This document shows, one piece after another, positions 15,955 to 24,591 of a stretch of DNA of 64,000 nt (the first letter of the stretch is position 1; each line of letters opens with the position of its first letter). The notes under the pieces are model-generated. The model ran no database searches, was not told the origin of the DNA, and saw only the letters and a list, made by a program, of their open reading frames with translations. Source of the stretch: Pseudomonadota bacterium (GTDB lineage: Bacteria > Pseudomonadota > Alphaproteobacteria > Rhizobiales > Rhizobiaceae). The translations under genes and the position numbers were made by a program. The DNA lies in NCBI GenBank assembly GCA_023404095.1, contig JAEYDD010000026.1, forward strand, positions 62,001 through 126,000, given 5' to 3'.

Positions 15955-17283
15955 ATGACTGACGTCTCTTTCTACGAATATTCCAAGCTGAACGCCGATG
16001 AGAAGGCCGCCCTGCTGCGCCGCTCGGAGACGGATATATCGAGCTTCATCGAAAAGGTGGCGCCCATTCTCGAGGCTGTGCGGACAGAGGGCGACAAGGC
16101 GCTGGCGCGTTTCGGCCGCGAGCTCGACAAGGCGGATGTCACCGAGGCCAACCTGAAGGTGACGGAGGCCGAGTTCGATGCGGCATTCAAGCTCGTCGAC
16201 GATAGCGTCATCGAATCCATCAAATTCGGCATCGAAAACATCCGCCACTTTCACGAGGAGCAGAAGCCCGAGGCCATGTGGCTGAAGGAGATCCGCCCGG
16301 GCGCATTCGCGGGCGACCGTTTCACGCCCATCCAGTCGGTGGCGCTCTATGTGCCGCGCGGCAAGGGTTCCTTCCCTTCGGTGACGATGATGACGTCCGT
16401 GCCGGCCGTCGTTGCCGGCGTGCCAAACCTTGCGATCGTCACACCGCCCGCACCCGATGGCTCGGTCGACGCAGCTACGCTGGTCGCAGCCCGTCTCGCC
16501 GGCGTCGAGACCGTTTACAAGGTCGGTGGCGCACAGGCTGTCGCCGCTGTCGCCTACGGTACGGAGACCGTCAAGCCGGCGCTGAAGATCGTGGGCCCCG
16601 GCAGCCCCTGGGTCGTGGCCGCCAAGCGCTCGCTTTCGGGCGTCATCGATACCGGCCTGCCTGCCGGCCCCTCGGAAGTGATGATCCTTGCAGACGATAC
16701 GGTGCATGGCGGGCTTGCCGCGCTCGACCTTCTGATCGAGGCCGAGCACGGTCCCGATTCCTCGGCCTACCTCGTGACGCACAGCCGCCGCGTTGCCGAA
16801 GAGGCGATCGCCGCGCTTCCCGAGCACTGGAGCAAGATGACGGAGCAGCGCGTCGGGTTCTCCAAGGCCGTGCTCACCGGAAAGACGGGTGGCGTGGTGC
16901 TGACCTCGTCGATCGAGGAGAGCTATGAATTCGTCAACGCCTATGCGCCCGAGCATCTCGAACTGCTGTCGACCGAACCCTTCATCCATCTCGGCCACAT
17001 CACCGAGGCGTCCGAGATCCTGATGGGAACGCATACGCCGGTCAGCATCGCCAACTTCTCGCTCGGGCCGAACGCCGTCCTGCCGACTAGCCGTTGGGCA
17101 CGCACGTTCGGGCCGCTTTCCGTCACCGACTTCGTCAAGCGCAGCTCGATCGGATACGTCACCGCTCCGGCCTATCCGGAATTTGCCAGGCACTCCCACA
17201 ATCTCGCCCTCTACGAAGGCTTCTCCTCCCACGCTCTGGCGGTTTCGCCTGTGCGCGACGCCTATCTCAAGAAGGGTGCGTGA
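15955..17283 (+). CDS. Histidinol dehydrogenase-family enzyme, probable HpsN-type polyol-sulfonate dehydrogenase
   Basis: This 442-residue protein is clearly homologous to HisD: PAGPSEVMILADD, AEHGPDSSAYLVT, YAPEHLELL and VLPTSRWARTFGPLSV. The catalytic Glu/His pair is kept (E333, H334). Two of four E. coli HisD zinc positions are changed: Gln259 becomes E262 and Asp360 becomes N367, while His262 (H265) and His419 (H426) remain. His367 becomes A374. This argues against biosynthetic HisD and for the HpsN branch, which oxidises the C3 hydroxyl of 2,3-dihydroxypropane-1-sulfonate to sulfolactate. Neighbouring SDR and MDR genes fit hpsO and hpsP. No suyAB lyase is in the window, and a histidinol-like substrate is the main alternative. 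Confidence 0.8.
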   Translation: MTDVSFYEYSKLNADEKAALLRRSETDISSFIEKVAPILEAVRTEGDKALARFGRELDKADVTEANLKVTEAEFDAAFKLVDDSVIESIKFGIENIRHFHEEQKPEAMWLKEIRPGAFAGDRFTPIQSVALYVPRGKGSFPSVTMMTSVPAVVAGVPNLAIVTPPAPDGSVDAATLVAARLAGVETVYKVGGAQAVAAVAYGTETVKPALKIVGPGSPWVVAAKRSLSGVIDTGLPAGPSEVMILADDTVHGGLAALDLLIEAEHGPDSSAYLVTHSRRVAEEAIAALPEHWSKMTEQRVGFSKAVLTGKTGGVVLTSSIEESYEFVNAYAPEHLELLSTEPFIHLGHITEASEILMGTHTPVSIANFSLGPNAVLPTSRWARTFGPLSVTDFVKRSSIGYVTAPAYPEFARHSHNLALYEGFSSHALAVSPVRDAYLKKGA

Positions 17284-17286
17284 TCG

Positions 17287-18300
17287 ATGAAGGCCGTGCG
17301 GCTGCATGACGCGCTGGACCTGCGGGTGGAGACGGTCGACGCGCCGTCGTCCCCGCCGCCGGGGCATGTCAATCTCCGGGTGCAGGCGGCCGGAATCTGC
17401 GGGTCAGACCTTCACAACTATCGCACCGGCCAGTGGATCAGCCGGCGCCCGTCGACGGCCGGGCACGAATTTTGCGGCCGCGTCACCGCGATCGGCGAAG
17501 GGGTGAGCCACCTTGCGATCGGCGACGTCGTCGCAGCTGACTCGCGGATGTGGTGCGGTGAATGTGCCGCATGCCGCAGTGGTCTCAGCAACGTCTGCGA
17601 AAAGCTGGGCTTCGTTGGCGAGGTCTGCGACGGCGGCTTCGCCGAGGAGGTCCAACTGCCGGCCCGCCTGCTTGTCCGCCACGACGCCGGTCTTCCGCCA
17701 CGGGTTGCTGCCATGGCGGAGCCGCTCGCCGTCGCGCTTCACGCCGTCCGGCGGCTCAGTGCGCCCGAGGGCGAGCCGGTGCTGGTTGTCGGATGCGGCA
17801 CCATCGGCGGGCTCAGCGCGCTTTTGCTGTCGCAACTGCGCAAGGGACCCTTGCTGCTGGCCGATCTCAACGCCGAGCGCGTCGAGATGGTGGCGGAGGT
17901 GACCGGTGGCGTTCCGGTAAAACTCGATGCCGCTGCCATAGGGGCTGTCCTCGATGGAAAGCGGCTGCGCTATGCAATCGATGCGACCGGAAGCATCCAT
18001 GCCATCACCAAGGCCATTGACCTTATTTCCGGCGGCGGCGCGCTGGCGCTCGTCGGCATCAGCCACGGCAAGCTCGATTTCGATCCGAACATCCTGGTCG
18101 AGCGCGAGATTTCGCTGGTCGGATGCCATGCCTTCATCGAAGAATTGCCGGAAGCCGTTGGCATGCTGCCGGGTCTCGAAATCGAGCTGACCCGCTTCTC
18201 CGAGGTGCTGGATACGCTGGATGCGGTGCCAGACGCCTATGAACGTCTACTCAAGGGCGGTGGCTCAAGGCTGAAGACCATCGTTGAGATATCGGACTGA
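17287..18300 (+). CDS. Zinc-dependent medium-chain alcohol dehydrogenase (HpsP-like candidate)
   Basis: This 337-residue MDR enzyme has the catalytic zinc residues in AAGICGSDLHNY and GHEFCGRV and the structural zinc cysteines in CGECAACRSGLSNVC. The Rossmann motif is VVGCGTIGGL. It starts 3 bp after the HDH homologue stop. In the hps model it would oxidise or reduce the C2 position of dihydroxypropanesulfonate together with the SDR; a threonine- or sorbitol-dehydrogenase-like activity is the generic alternative. Confidence 0.9.
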   Translation: MKAVRLHDALDLRVETVDAPSSPPPGHVNLRVQAAGICGSDLHNYRTGQWISRRPSTAGHEFCGRVTAIGEGVSHLAIGDVVAADSRMWCGECAACRSGLSNVCEKLGFVGEVCDGGFAEEVQLPARLLVRHDAGLPPRVAAMAEPLAVALHAVRRLSAPEGEPVLVVGCGTIGGLSALLLSQLRKGPLLLADLNAERVEMVAEVTGGVPVKLDAAAIGAVLDGKRLRYAIDATGSIHAITKAIDLISGGGALALVGISHGKLDFDPNILVEREISLVGCHAFIEELPEAVGMLPGLEIELTRFSEVLDTLDAVPDAYERLLKGGGSRLKTIVEISD

Positions 18301-18341
18301 CGCGGCGGCATGCCCCAAATACCAGGACTGGAGCTCCCAGC

Positions 18342-19634
18342 ATGAACCAACCCGCCAGCCGCACCGCGGAGATCAGGAAGCTCGCGAAGAACGGGGACGG
18401 CGCCGCCGAGGCGATGCTTGCTGAGCTGCTGCGCGACCTGTTCAAGATCGAGCCTGTCAACCTCGCCATCAACCACGACCAGTACAGCCTGAATTCGCTG
18501 AACGGCTTCTTCGATACCGAGGACGGACAGTTCTTCTTCAAGTTCCATCAGGAGGAGGGCGAGGAGGCGATGACCGGCGAATATTACCGCGCCGACATTC
18601 TGGCGCGCGCGGGCCTGCCGGTGGACCAGCCGGTGCTGATGTCCGTCCTGCCGGGCGAACAGATCCTCGTCTACAAGCGTCGCACCGATCCTCGGTTCTC
18701 AGATGTGCTGCGGGCGCTCGATCTGGAGCATGATGCGCAGAAGGCGGCGCGCGCCGTCGCCGCCGAGCGGAAGCTCAACGAGGCGGTGCTCGACGTCTAC
18801 CTGAAGACGCTGCATCCCGTGACCCCACAGCAGGTTTCCGCCGAGCCCGTCCACCGGCTGTTCTTCGAGCGGCTGATCGATCCGCCGGCAGGAAGCTATC
18901 CGGGTGGGCGGTTTGCGAGCTTCTATGTCGGCAAGGACTTTGCCTTTCCGGGTGCCGCGCTGGACTGGGAGGCGCTTTCCACCAGCCGCTTCGTCGTCAA
19001 CGGCGTGGAGTATCGCGATACCGTCGGCCAGTTGTTCGATGAGGCCTTCGAGCGACTGCGGCCTTCGCGGCTTGCCGATGCCGGTGGTGTCACGGCGCAT
19101 GGCGACGCGCACAACGCCAATGTCTGGTATCGCGAGCAGGGCGGCGAGGCGACGCTTTCCTTCTTCGACCCGGCCTTCGCCGGTGAACACATTCCGACCC
19201 TTCTGGCCGAGGTGAAGACCACCTTCCACAACATCCTCGCCCACCCTCTGTGGCTTTACGATCCGGCGCTGGCCGCCGAGCGGTACGAGGCGAGCGTGAC
19301 CTATGCCGACGGCGTTCTTCGCGTGTCGAGCTCGTGGGAGCCAAGCCCGGTCCGCCGGCAGCTGCTGGATGTCAAGGCGCAGGCCATGTGGCGGCCCTTG
19401 CTTGCGGAGCTGGCGCGGCGCGGCATGTTGCCGGCCGACTGGCGGCGCGTGATCCGGCTCGGTCTGTTTCTCTGCCCGACGCTGGTCATGAACCTTCGTG
19501 CGTCGGCCACCACGCACAATCCCGTGTCCTCGATCATCGGCCTGTCTATGGCGGTGATGGCCGGGAGCGAGCCCGTTGCAGGCGAGGACATGCTTTCTCG
19601 CTTCTTCGATGCGATCGATCCCGGGCGCGCCTGA
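18342..19634 (+). CDS. APH-fold phosphotransferase/kinase of unknown substrate
   Basis: This 430-residue protein has the Brenner-type kinase motif AHGDAHNANVWY near residue 250, followed by a FFDPAFAGEHIP segment taking the place of the DFG-like metal site. An N-terminal lobe contains GQFFFKFHQEEGEEAM, plausibly the ATP Lys/Glu region. It is the last gene of the cluster, 41 bp after the MDR gene. The phosphate acceptor is not known; it might act on the transported polyol or on a downstream metabolite. Aminoglycoside resistance is unlikely from the operon context. Confidence 0.75.
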   Translation: MNQPASRTAEIRKLAKNGDGAAEAMLAELLRDLFKIEPVNLAINHDQYSLNSLNGFFDTEDGQFFFKFHQEEGEEAMTGEYYRADILARAGLPVDQPVLMSVLPGEQILVYKRRTDPRFSDVLRALDLEHDAQKAARAVAAERKLNEAVLDVYLKTLHPVTPQQVSAEPVHRLFFERLIDPPAGSYPGGRFASFYVGKDFAFPGAALDWEALSTSRFVVNGVEYRDTVGQLFDEAFERLRPSRLADAGGVTAHGDAHNANVWYREQGGEATLSFFDPAFAGEHIPTLLAEVKTTFHNILAHPLWLYDPALAAERYEASVTYADGVLRVSSSWEPSPVRRQLLDVKAQAMWRPLLAELARRGMLPADWRRVIRLGLFLCPTLVMNLRASATTHNPVSSIIGLSMAVMAGSEPVAGEDMLSRFFDAIDPGRA

Positions 19635-19831
19635 CAGCGAGATGCCGGTGTGCCTCTGGCGACAGGAAGCTGGCTAAGGACTGTGTGCTGCGGTGGTGCC
19701 GCATGCTGCCTTATCGGCTTGTCGATGGTCATTCGCCCGTCATGACGACGCTTCAACCTCGATTTACCTATTGAGGATAAGAAGGGAGATCGCCATAGAT
19801 GGCGTAGCACTTCCCCAAGCCCGGGTGGCAC

Positions 19832-21301
19832 ATGTCAGAGACTTTCGATTCCGATATCTTCAATCTTGCCCCGACGGCGATGTGGATCGAGGATTTCAGC
19901 GATGTTCAGGCTCTCTTCGACGTATGGCGCTCACAGGGCGTGACGGACATCAGGGCGTTTCTGGAAGAGGACCAGAGCCGCGTCGCGGAGTGTTCCCGGC
20001 GCATCCGGGTGCTCGACGTGAACAGAAAGACCCTGGAACTCTTCGAGGCCGATGACATCGACCATCTGCGTGCCAACCTGTCGACCATTTTTCGCGACGA
20101 CATGCTCAAGACGCATGTGATCGAATTGGCCAAGCTGTTCGATGGGGAACGCGTCTTCGAGAGCACCACGTCGAACTACACGATCTCCGGCCGCCGCCTC
20201 GACATCCAGCTTCGCGGGGCCGTCCTGCCCGGCTACGAGGCTACGCTTGGCAAGCTGCTCCTGACCACCGAGGACATCACTGCGCGCGAGGACGCGCGTC
20301 GTGCAGAGGCCGAGCAGCGGCGGCATGCGGAGGGCATTTTCGAGCATTCGCCGGTCTCCTTGTGGATCGAGGATTTCAGCCGGATCAGGACGCTGATCGA
20401 AGACATTCGGGCCCGCGGTATCGTTGATTTTCGGACCTTCATGGATGTCCATCCCGAGTTCGTGCGCCAGTGCATGAGCGAGATCCGCGTCATCGACGTC
20501 AATCGCGCAACGCTCGAACTGTTTTGCGCCACCGAGCGAAACGAGCTGCTGCAACGTCTGCGCGATGTCTTTCGCGACGATATGGAAAAGCCTTTCCGGG
20601 AGCAGCTCATGGAGCTCTGGAACGGAAACCTCCATCATCATCGCGAAGTGGTGAACTACGCGCTCGATGGCACCGTGCGGCACATCCTGCTGCATTTCTC
20701 CGTATTTCCGGGGCACGAACGTGACTGGACGCGTGTACAGGTGGCGCTCACCGACATTACGGCGCGCAAGAAAGCAGAGGCTTATCTCGAGTATCTCGGC
20801 AAGCATGATGTCCTGACCAAGCTCTATAACCGCGCCTTCTATGCCGAGGAGATCAATCGCCTTGAACGGAAGCTTCTTCGCCCCGTCTCGGTGATCATAT
20901 ACGACCTGAACGGCCTGAAGGAGGCCAATGACCGGCTGGGCCACGATGCGGGCGACGCTTTGCTGCGACGGTTCGGCGAAATCCTGAATGGCGCCGTGTC
21001 ACATCCCGACTATGCCTGCCGTATCGGCGGCGACGAGTTCGCTGTGCTGATGCCCGGTGCGGATGCGAAGGGGGTGGCGACAATGACCGAGACCATCAAC
21101 GAACTGCTGAAGATCAACAACCAGTTCTACTCGAGCGCTCCCTTGCGCATGAGCTATGGTGCGGCGACCAGTGAGCCTGGCGAGGCGATCGAGACCGTTG
21201 TAAAGCGCGCGGATATGCAGATGTACGAGCGCAAGCGGGAATATTACGAGGCCGATAGAGCCGACGGGATTGCCGCGGGTCGGTCGGCGCGGCGCGCCTG
21301 A
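19832..21301 (+). CDS. Diguanylate cyclase with two tandem PAS-like domains
   Basis: This 489-residue protein has two copies of a PAS-like unit (about residues 8-155 and 165-320), each starting with an I-F-x3-P-x5-WIEDFS pattern and ending with an I-T-A-R helix linker. A C-terminal GGDEF domain follows with intact GGDEF at residues 399-403, so c-di-GMP synthesis is expected. The product-inhibition I-site RxxD is not conserved: SHPD stands in its place. No transmembrane segment is obvious, so the protein is probably cytosolic. The start follows an in-frame stop 9 codons upstream, so no longer form is possible. Confidence 0.9.
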   Translation: MSETFDSDIFNLAPTAMWIEDFSDVQALFDVWRSQGVTDIRAFLEEDQSRVAECSRRIRVLDVNRKTLELFEADDIDHLRANLSTIFRDDMLKTHVIELAKLFDGERVFESTTSNYTISGRRLDIQLRGAVLPGYEATLGKLLLTTEDITAREDARRAEAEQRRHAEGIFEHSPVSLWIEDFSRIRTLIEDIRARGIVDFRTFMDVHPEFVRQCMSEIRVIDVNRATLELFCATERNELLQRLRDVFRDDMEKPFREQLMELWNGNLHHHREVVNYALDGTVRHILLHFSVFPGHERDWTRVQVALTDITARKKAEAYLEYLGKHDVLTKLYNRAFYAEEINRLERKLLRPVSVIIYDLNGLKEANDRLGHDAGDALLRRFGEILNGAVSHPDYACRIGGDEFAVLMPGADAKGVATMTETINELLKINNQFYSSAPLRMSYGAATSEPGEAIETVVKRADMQMYERKREYYEADRADGIAAGRSARRA

Positions 21302-21407
21302 CCACCGGCAAGGCTTCCGGCAGATGTCTAGCCCTTGAACTGCCGCCATCCAACCGATATCCGACGTGCACAATCCGACACGCAAAGCTATCGACAGGTT
21401 GAGCAGC

Positions 21408-22352
21408 ATGGCCCCAGACTTTCTCGTAACGCATTCCGGCGGCTTCCATGCGGATGAGCTGCTGTCCAGCGTCATCCTAACGCGCCTGTTTCCAGCTGCG
21501 CGCATCGTCCGCAGCCGCGCGCCCGAGTGGATTGCGCCGGGCAGCGACAGGATCGTCTACGATGTCGGCGGCGCCTACGATCCCAGTGCCGGTATTTTCG
21601 ATCACCACCAGCGCGGGGCACCGCTGCGCGAAGACGGCCAGCCGTTCAGTTCCTTTGGCTTGATCTGGCGCCAGTTCGGGCGGGACTACCTGGAGGCCCA
21701 TGGCGTGCCCGCCGCAGATATCGAGGCCCTCCATTTGAGTTTCGACATGGGCTTCGTCCTGCCCGTCGACCTGATGGATAACGGAGCCGTGAGCCCATCG
21801 GACGCCGGTGTGATGGGCAAGCTCACGCTGCCTGTTCTGCTTGAGACCCTCAAGCCCGTTTTCGACGACGATGAGCCGGATTCCGGCGACCGCGCATTCC
21901 ACGGCGCGTTGACGATCGCGCGCAGTTTCGTGGAGGCGAGCATAAGGCAAGGTGCTGCGAAACTGCGTGCCGAAACGATCGTGATCGATGCGATTGCGGA
22001 GACGGGAGAGGGTCACGTGCTGGAGCTTCCGATGGGAATGCCCTTCCGGCCTGCGATCGTGAAAGCGGGCGCCGATCACCTGCTTTTCGTCGTTCACCCT
22101 CGCGAGAATGACTGGTGCCTGACCGGAATTCGACGGTCCAGCGAGGGATTTGAACTCCGCGCCGATTTGCCGTCGGCCTGGGCAGGTTTGACCGGCCCGG
22201 ATCTTGCTGCGGCCTGTGGGGTGGCCGAGGCGACCTTCTGCCACAACGGTCGCTTTATCGCGGCGGCAAAGACCCGCGACGCGGCGCTGGAGATGGCACG
22301 GCTCGCCGTCTCGCAGGCTCTGCCGGCGCACAAATCCGCTCGCACGGCATGA
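21408..22352 (+). CDS. MYG1/UPF0160-family metal-dependent phosphoesterase
   Basis: This 314-residue protein of the MYG1 family (DHH-like fold; the eukaryotic member is an exonuclease) begins with the family hallmark FLVTHSGGFHADELL and continues with IVYDVGGAYDP and FDHHQRG, giving the His and Asp residues of the metal site. The ATG at 21408 is preferred over an upstream GTG because it starts directly before the conserved block. It stands alone between the diguanylate cyclase and the blh operon. Its role in bacteria is not established. Confidence 0.85.
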   Translation: MAPDFLVTHSGGFHADELLSSVILTRLFPAARIVRSRAPEWIAPGSDRIVYDVGGAYDPSAGIFDHHQRGAPLREDGQPFSSFGLIWRQFGRDYLEAHGVPAADIEALHLSFDMGFVLPVDLMDNGAVSPSDAGVMGKLTLPVLLETLKPVFDDDEPDSGDRAFHGALTIARSFVEASIRQGAAKLRAETIVIDAIAETGEGHVLELPMGMPFRPAIVKAGADHLLFVVHPRENDWCLTGIRRSSEGFELRADLPSAWAGLTGPDLAAACGVAEATFCHNGRFIAAAKTRDAALEMARLAVSQALPAHKSARTA

Positions 22353-22489
22353 ACTCGGTCTGATTCGACAGCACATTTCGGGCCTGAGGCGCCGTGCAGC
22401 CGTACGGCTTCACGGCACTATGCCGGTGTGGGAACTTGCAGGCTCTTGAGGATATCGGTCGGCCTTCGGATCGCTCGGGTCGCTGGCGA

Positions 22490-22517
22490 TTGACATATAG
22501 ATAATATATATTATATT
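22490..22517 (+). promoter_or_regulatory. Promoter of the blh-bigR operon with embedded palindrome
   Basis: TTGACA (22490-22495) and TATATT (22512-22517) are 16 bp apart. The 14-bp perfect palindrome at 22501-22514 fills the spacer and runs into the -10 element. In Agrobacterium and Xylella, BigR represses this operon through an AT-rich dyad at the promoter, and the second gene here encodes the BigR homologue. AAGGGG follows 5 bp before the blh start. Confidence 0.7.
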
Positions 22518-22550
22518 TAATTGTATAGTGACGTGAGCAAGGGGAAAGCC

Positions 22551-23846
22551 ATGAAGATCGTAGCGGTCAACAACACGCTCTCTGTCGCATCGCAGCCGCA
22601 AATTTCGGATTTCGCCGATTTGAAGGCAGGCGGCTTCGGTGCCGTCGTCAACCTTCGCCCGGATCGTGAAGCGCAGGATCAGGCTGGCAACGATGCGGAA
22701 GCCGAGGCGGCCAGACGCAACGGCATGGCCTATGCCTTCATACCCGTAACGACGGCGACGATTTCCGAGGCTGATGTTCGGGCCTTCCAGAAGACCGTCA
22801 AAGCCGCCGGGGATCCGGTCGTGGCCCATTGCCAATCCGGTACGCGTGCGCTGTCGTTACATGCGATCGGAGAAGTTCTGGACGGCCGCATGAAGGCGGA
22901 TGAGGTCGTGGCTTACGGGAAAAGCCTGGGCTTCGATCTGGCGGCGGCTGAAGCGTGGCTGATCCGGGAGTCCTCCCGGCGACCGCAAGTACAGGGCTTT
23001 TTCGATCCTCGCACCTACAGCGTGCAGTACGTGGTTTCCGACCCCGGAACGGGCAAATGCGCCATCATCGACCCGGTGCTGGATTTCGACGAGAAGTCCG
23101 GCTCGACCGCGACGGCCAGTGCCGATGCGATCCTCGCCTATGTCAAGGAGCAGGGGCTCAGCGTCGAGTGGATCCTCGATACCCATCCGCATGCCGACCA
23201 TTTCTCCGCGGCCTCTTATCTGCGGGAAAAGACTGGGGCGCCCACCGCGATTGGGGCGCGCGTCGTGGACGTGCAGCGGCTCTGGAAGATCATCTACAAC
23301 TGGCCGGAGTTTCCCGCCGACGGGTCGCAGTGGGACCGATTATTCACCGATGGAGACACCTTCAAGATCGGCTCGATCGATGCGCGCGTGATCTTCTCTC
23401 CGGGCCACACGCTTGCCTCGATCACCTATCTTGTCGGCGATGCCGCTTTCGTCCACGACACGCTGTTCATGCCGGACAGCGGTACGGCGCGGGCAGATTT
23501 TCCGGGCGCCGATCCCCGTATCCTCTGGAACTCGATCACGCAGATCCTGGCCCTGCCTGATGAAACCCGGCTCTTCACCGGTCACGACTACCAGCCGGGT
23601 GGCCGCACACCGCGCTGGGAAAGCACGGTTGGCGAACAGAAGCGCGCCAATCCGCATGTCGCCGGTATTTCGGACCAAGAATTCATCGCGCTGCGAACCG
23701 CGCGCGACCGGACCCTGCCGATGCCCAAGCTCATCCTGCATGCCCTGCAGGTCAACATCCGCGGCGGACGGCTGCCGGAGCCGGAGGCCAACGGCAAGCG
23801 CTATCTGAAGTTTCCCCTCAATGCACTGGGCGGGGCGGCATGGTGA
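22551..23846 (+). CDS. blh: Blh: rhodanese/phosphatase-like plus persulfide dioxygenase fusion
   Basis: This 431-residue bifunctional protein detoxifies sulfide/persulfide. The N-terminal domain (about residues 1-140, TIGR01244/DUF442) has the active loop HCQSGTR. The C-terminal metallo-beta-lactamase domain has THPHADHFSA and FSPGHTLASITY, the ETHE1-like iron-binding residues that oxidise glutathione persulfide to sulfite. It is the first gene of an operon with a BigR-type repressor and two thiosulfate/sulfur-transport-like membrane proteins, and overlaps the repressor gene by 7 bp. Confidence 0.9.
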   Translation: MKIVAVNNTLSVASQPQISDFADLKAGGFGAVVNLRPDREAQDQAGNDAEAEAARRNGMAYAFIPVTTATISEADVRAFQKTVKAAGDPVVAHCQSGTRALSLHAIGEVLDGRMKADEVVAYGKSLGFDLAAAEAWLIRESSRRPQVQGFFDPRTYSVQYVVSDPGTGKCAIIDPVLDFDEKSGSTATASADAILAYVKEQGLSVEWILDTHPHADHFSAASYLREKTGAPTAIGARVVDVQRLWKIIYNWPEFPADGSQWDRLFTDGDTFKIGSIDARVIFSPGHTLASITYLVGDAAFVHDTLFMPDSGTARADFPGADPRILWNSITQILALPDETRLFTGHDYQPGGRTPRWESTVGEQKRANPHVAGISDQEFIALRTARDRTLPMPKLILHALQVNIRGGRLPEPEANGKRYLKFPLNALGGAAW

Positions 23847-24184
23847 TGGACACGATGACCACGGGGCCAAAGGCCGTAACATCGCCCGCCGCCATCGGCG
23901 CGCAGGCAGAAGAGGTTGCCGCACTGCTCAAGACACTGGCCCATCCGGCTCGGCTGATGCTGGTCTGCACGCTAGTCGAAGGCGAGCATTCCGTGGGCGA
24001 ACTGGAAGAACGGCTGGACCTGCACCAGCCGCACCTCTCGCAGCAGTTGACCGTGTTGAGAGCGGCAGGTGTCGTTGCGACAAGGCGCGACGGCAAGCAG
24101 ATCTTCTACAGCCTGGCCGAGGCGAAGACCGCCCGATTGATCGGGGCGCTGCATGCGATTTACTGCGCGGAGACGATGCAATGA
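23840..24184 (+). CDS. bigR: BigR/SqrR-type ArsR-family persulfide-sensing repressor
   Basis: This 114-residue ArsR-type winged-helix protein has the recognition region DLHQPHLSQQLTVLRAAG and the wing ATRRDGKQIFY. Cys43 and Cys109 occur at nearly the same positions as the Cys42/Cys108 pair that forms a tri- or tetrasulfide or disulfide in BigR. Operon position between blh and the YeeE/YedE genes matches BigR systems. The start overlaps blh and the stop overlaps the next gene by 4 bp, so it is autoregulated with the operon. Confidence 0.9.
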   Translation: MVMDTMTTGPKAVTSPAAIGAQAEEVAALLKTLAHPARLMLVCTLVEGEHSVGELEERLDLHQPHLSQQLTVLRAAGVVATRRDGKQIFYSLAEAKTARLIGALHAIYCAETMQ

Positions 24185-24591
24185 CCGACTACCTGCCTTC
24201 GCTCCTTGGCGGCATGATGATCGGGCTGGCGGCGGCATTGCTGCTTTTGCTCAACGGGCGCATCGCCGGGGTCAGCGGCATCGTCGGAAGGCTGGCGCTC
24301 GGGATCGACCGTGCAACCAACCTCGCCTTCGTGCTCGGCCTCGTCACCGGGCCGCTGTTCTACCGTGCCGCCTTTTCGGCGTGGCCTTCGGTGTCGATCA
24401 CGGCGGGATGGCCGCTGTTGATGCTGGCCGGGCTGCTTGTCGGCTTCGGTTCGCGCATGGGTTCCGGCTGCACCAGCGGCCATGGCGTGCTGGGGCTTGC
24501 GCGTCTTTCTGTGCGTTCGATGGCAGCGGTGGGCACGTTCCTTGCGAGCGGCGTCCTGGCCGTTGCTCTTCTCAAGAGTTTTACCCCATGA
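24181..24591 (+). CDS. YeeE/YedE (DUF395) membrane protein, N-terminal-half type
   Basis: This 136-residue membrane protein has four to five hydrophobic segments and the conserved GSGCTSGHGVLGLARLS motif, in which the Cys is thought to bind thiosulfate in YeeE. It is about half the size of full-length YeeE; a separate second-half protein is encoded immediately downstream with a 4-bp overlap. Together they probably form a sulfur-compound channel. Regulation is by BigR through the operon promoter. Confidence 0.88.
   Translation: MTDYLPSLLGGMMIGLAAALLLLLNGRIAGVSGIVGRLALGIDRATNLAFVLGLVTGPLFYRAAFSAWPSVSITAGWPLLMLAGLLVGFGSRMGSGCTSGHGVLGLARLSVRSMAAVGTFLASGVLAVALLKSFTP

Noticed and set aside
15955..17283. 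Calling the HDH homologue biosynthetic hisD
   Set aside because: Two zinc ligands and a substrate histidine are changed, and the neighbours are catabolic and transport genes.
15910..17367. Minus-strand frame of 485 codons opposite the HDH homologue
   Set aside because: No domain, composition typical of antisense frames, while the plus-strand gene has clear family motifs.
18342..19634. Aminoglycoside resistance gene
   Set aside because: The APH fold motif is shared by many metabolic kinases, and the gene is the last of a catabolic operon.
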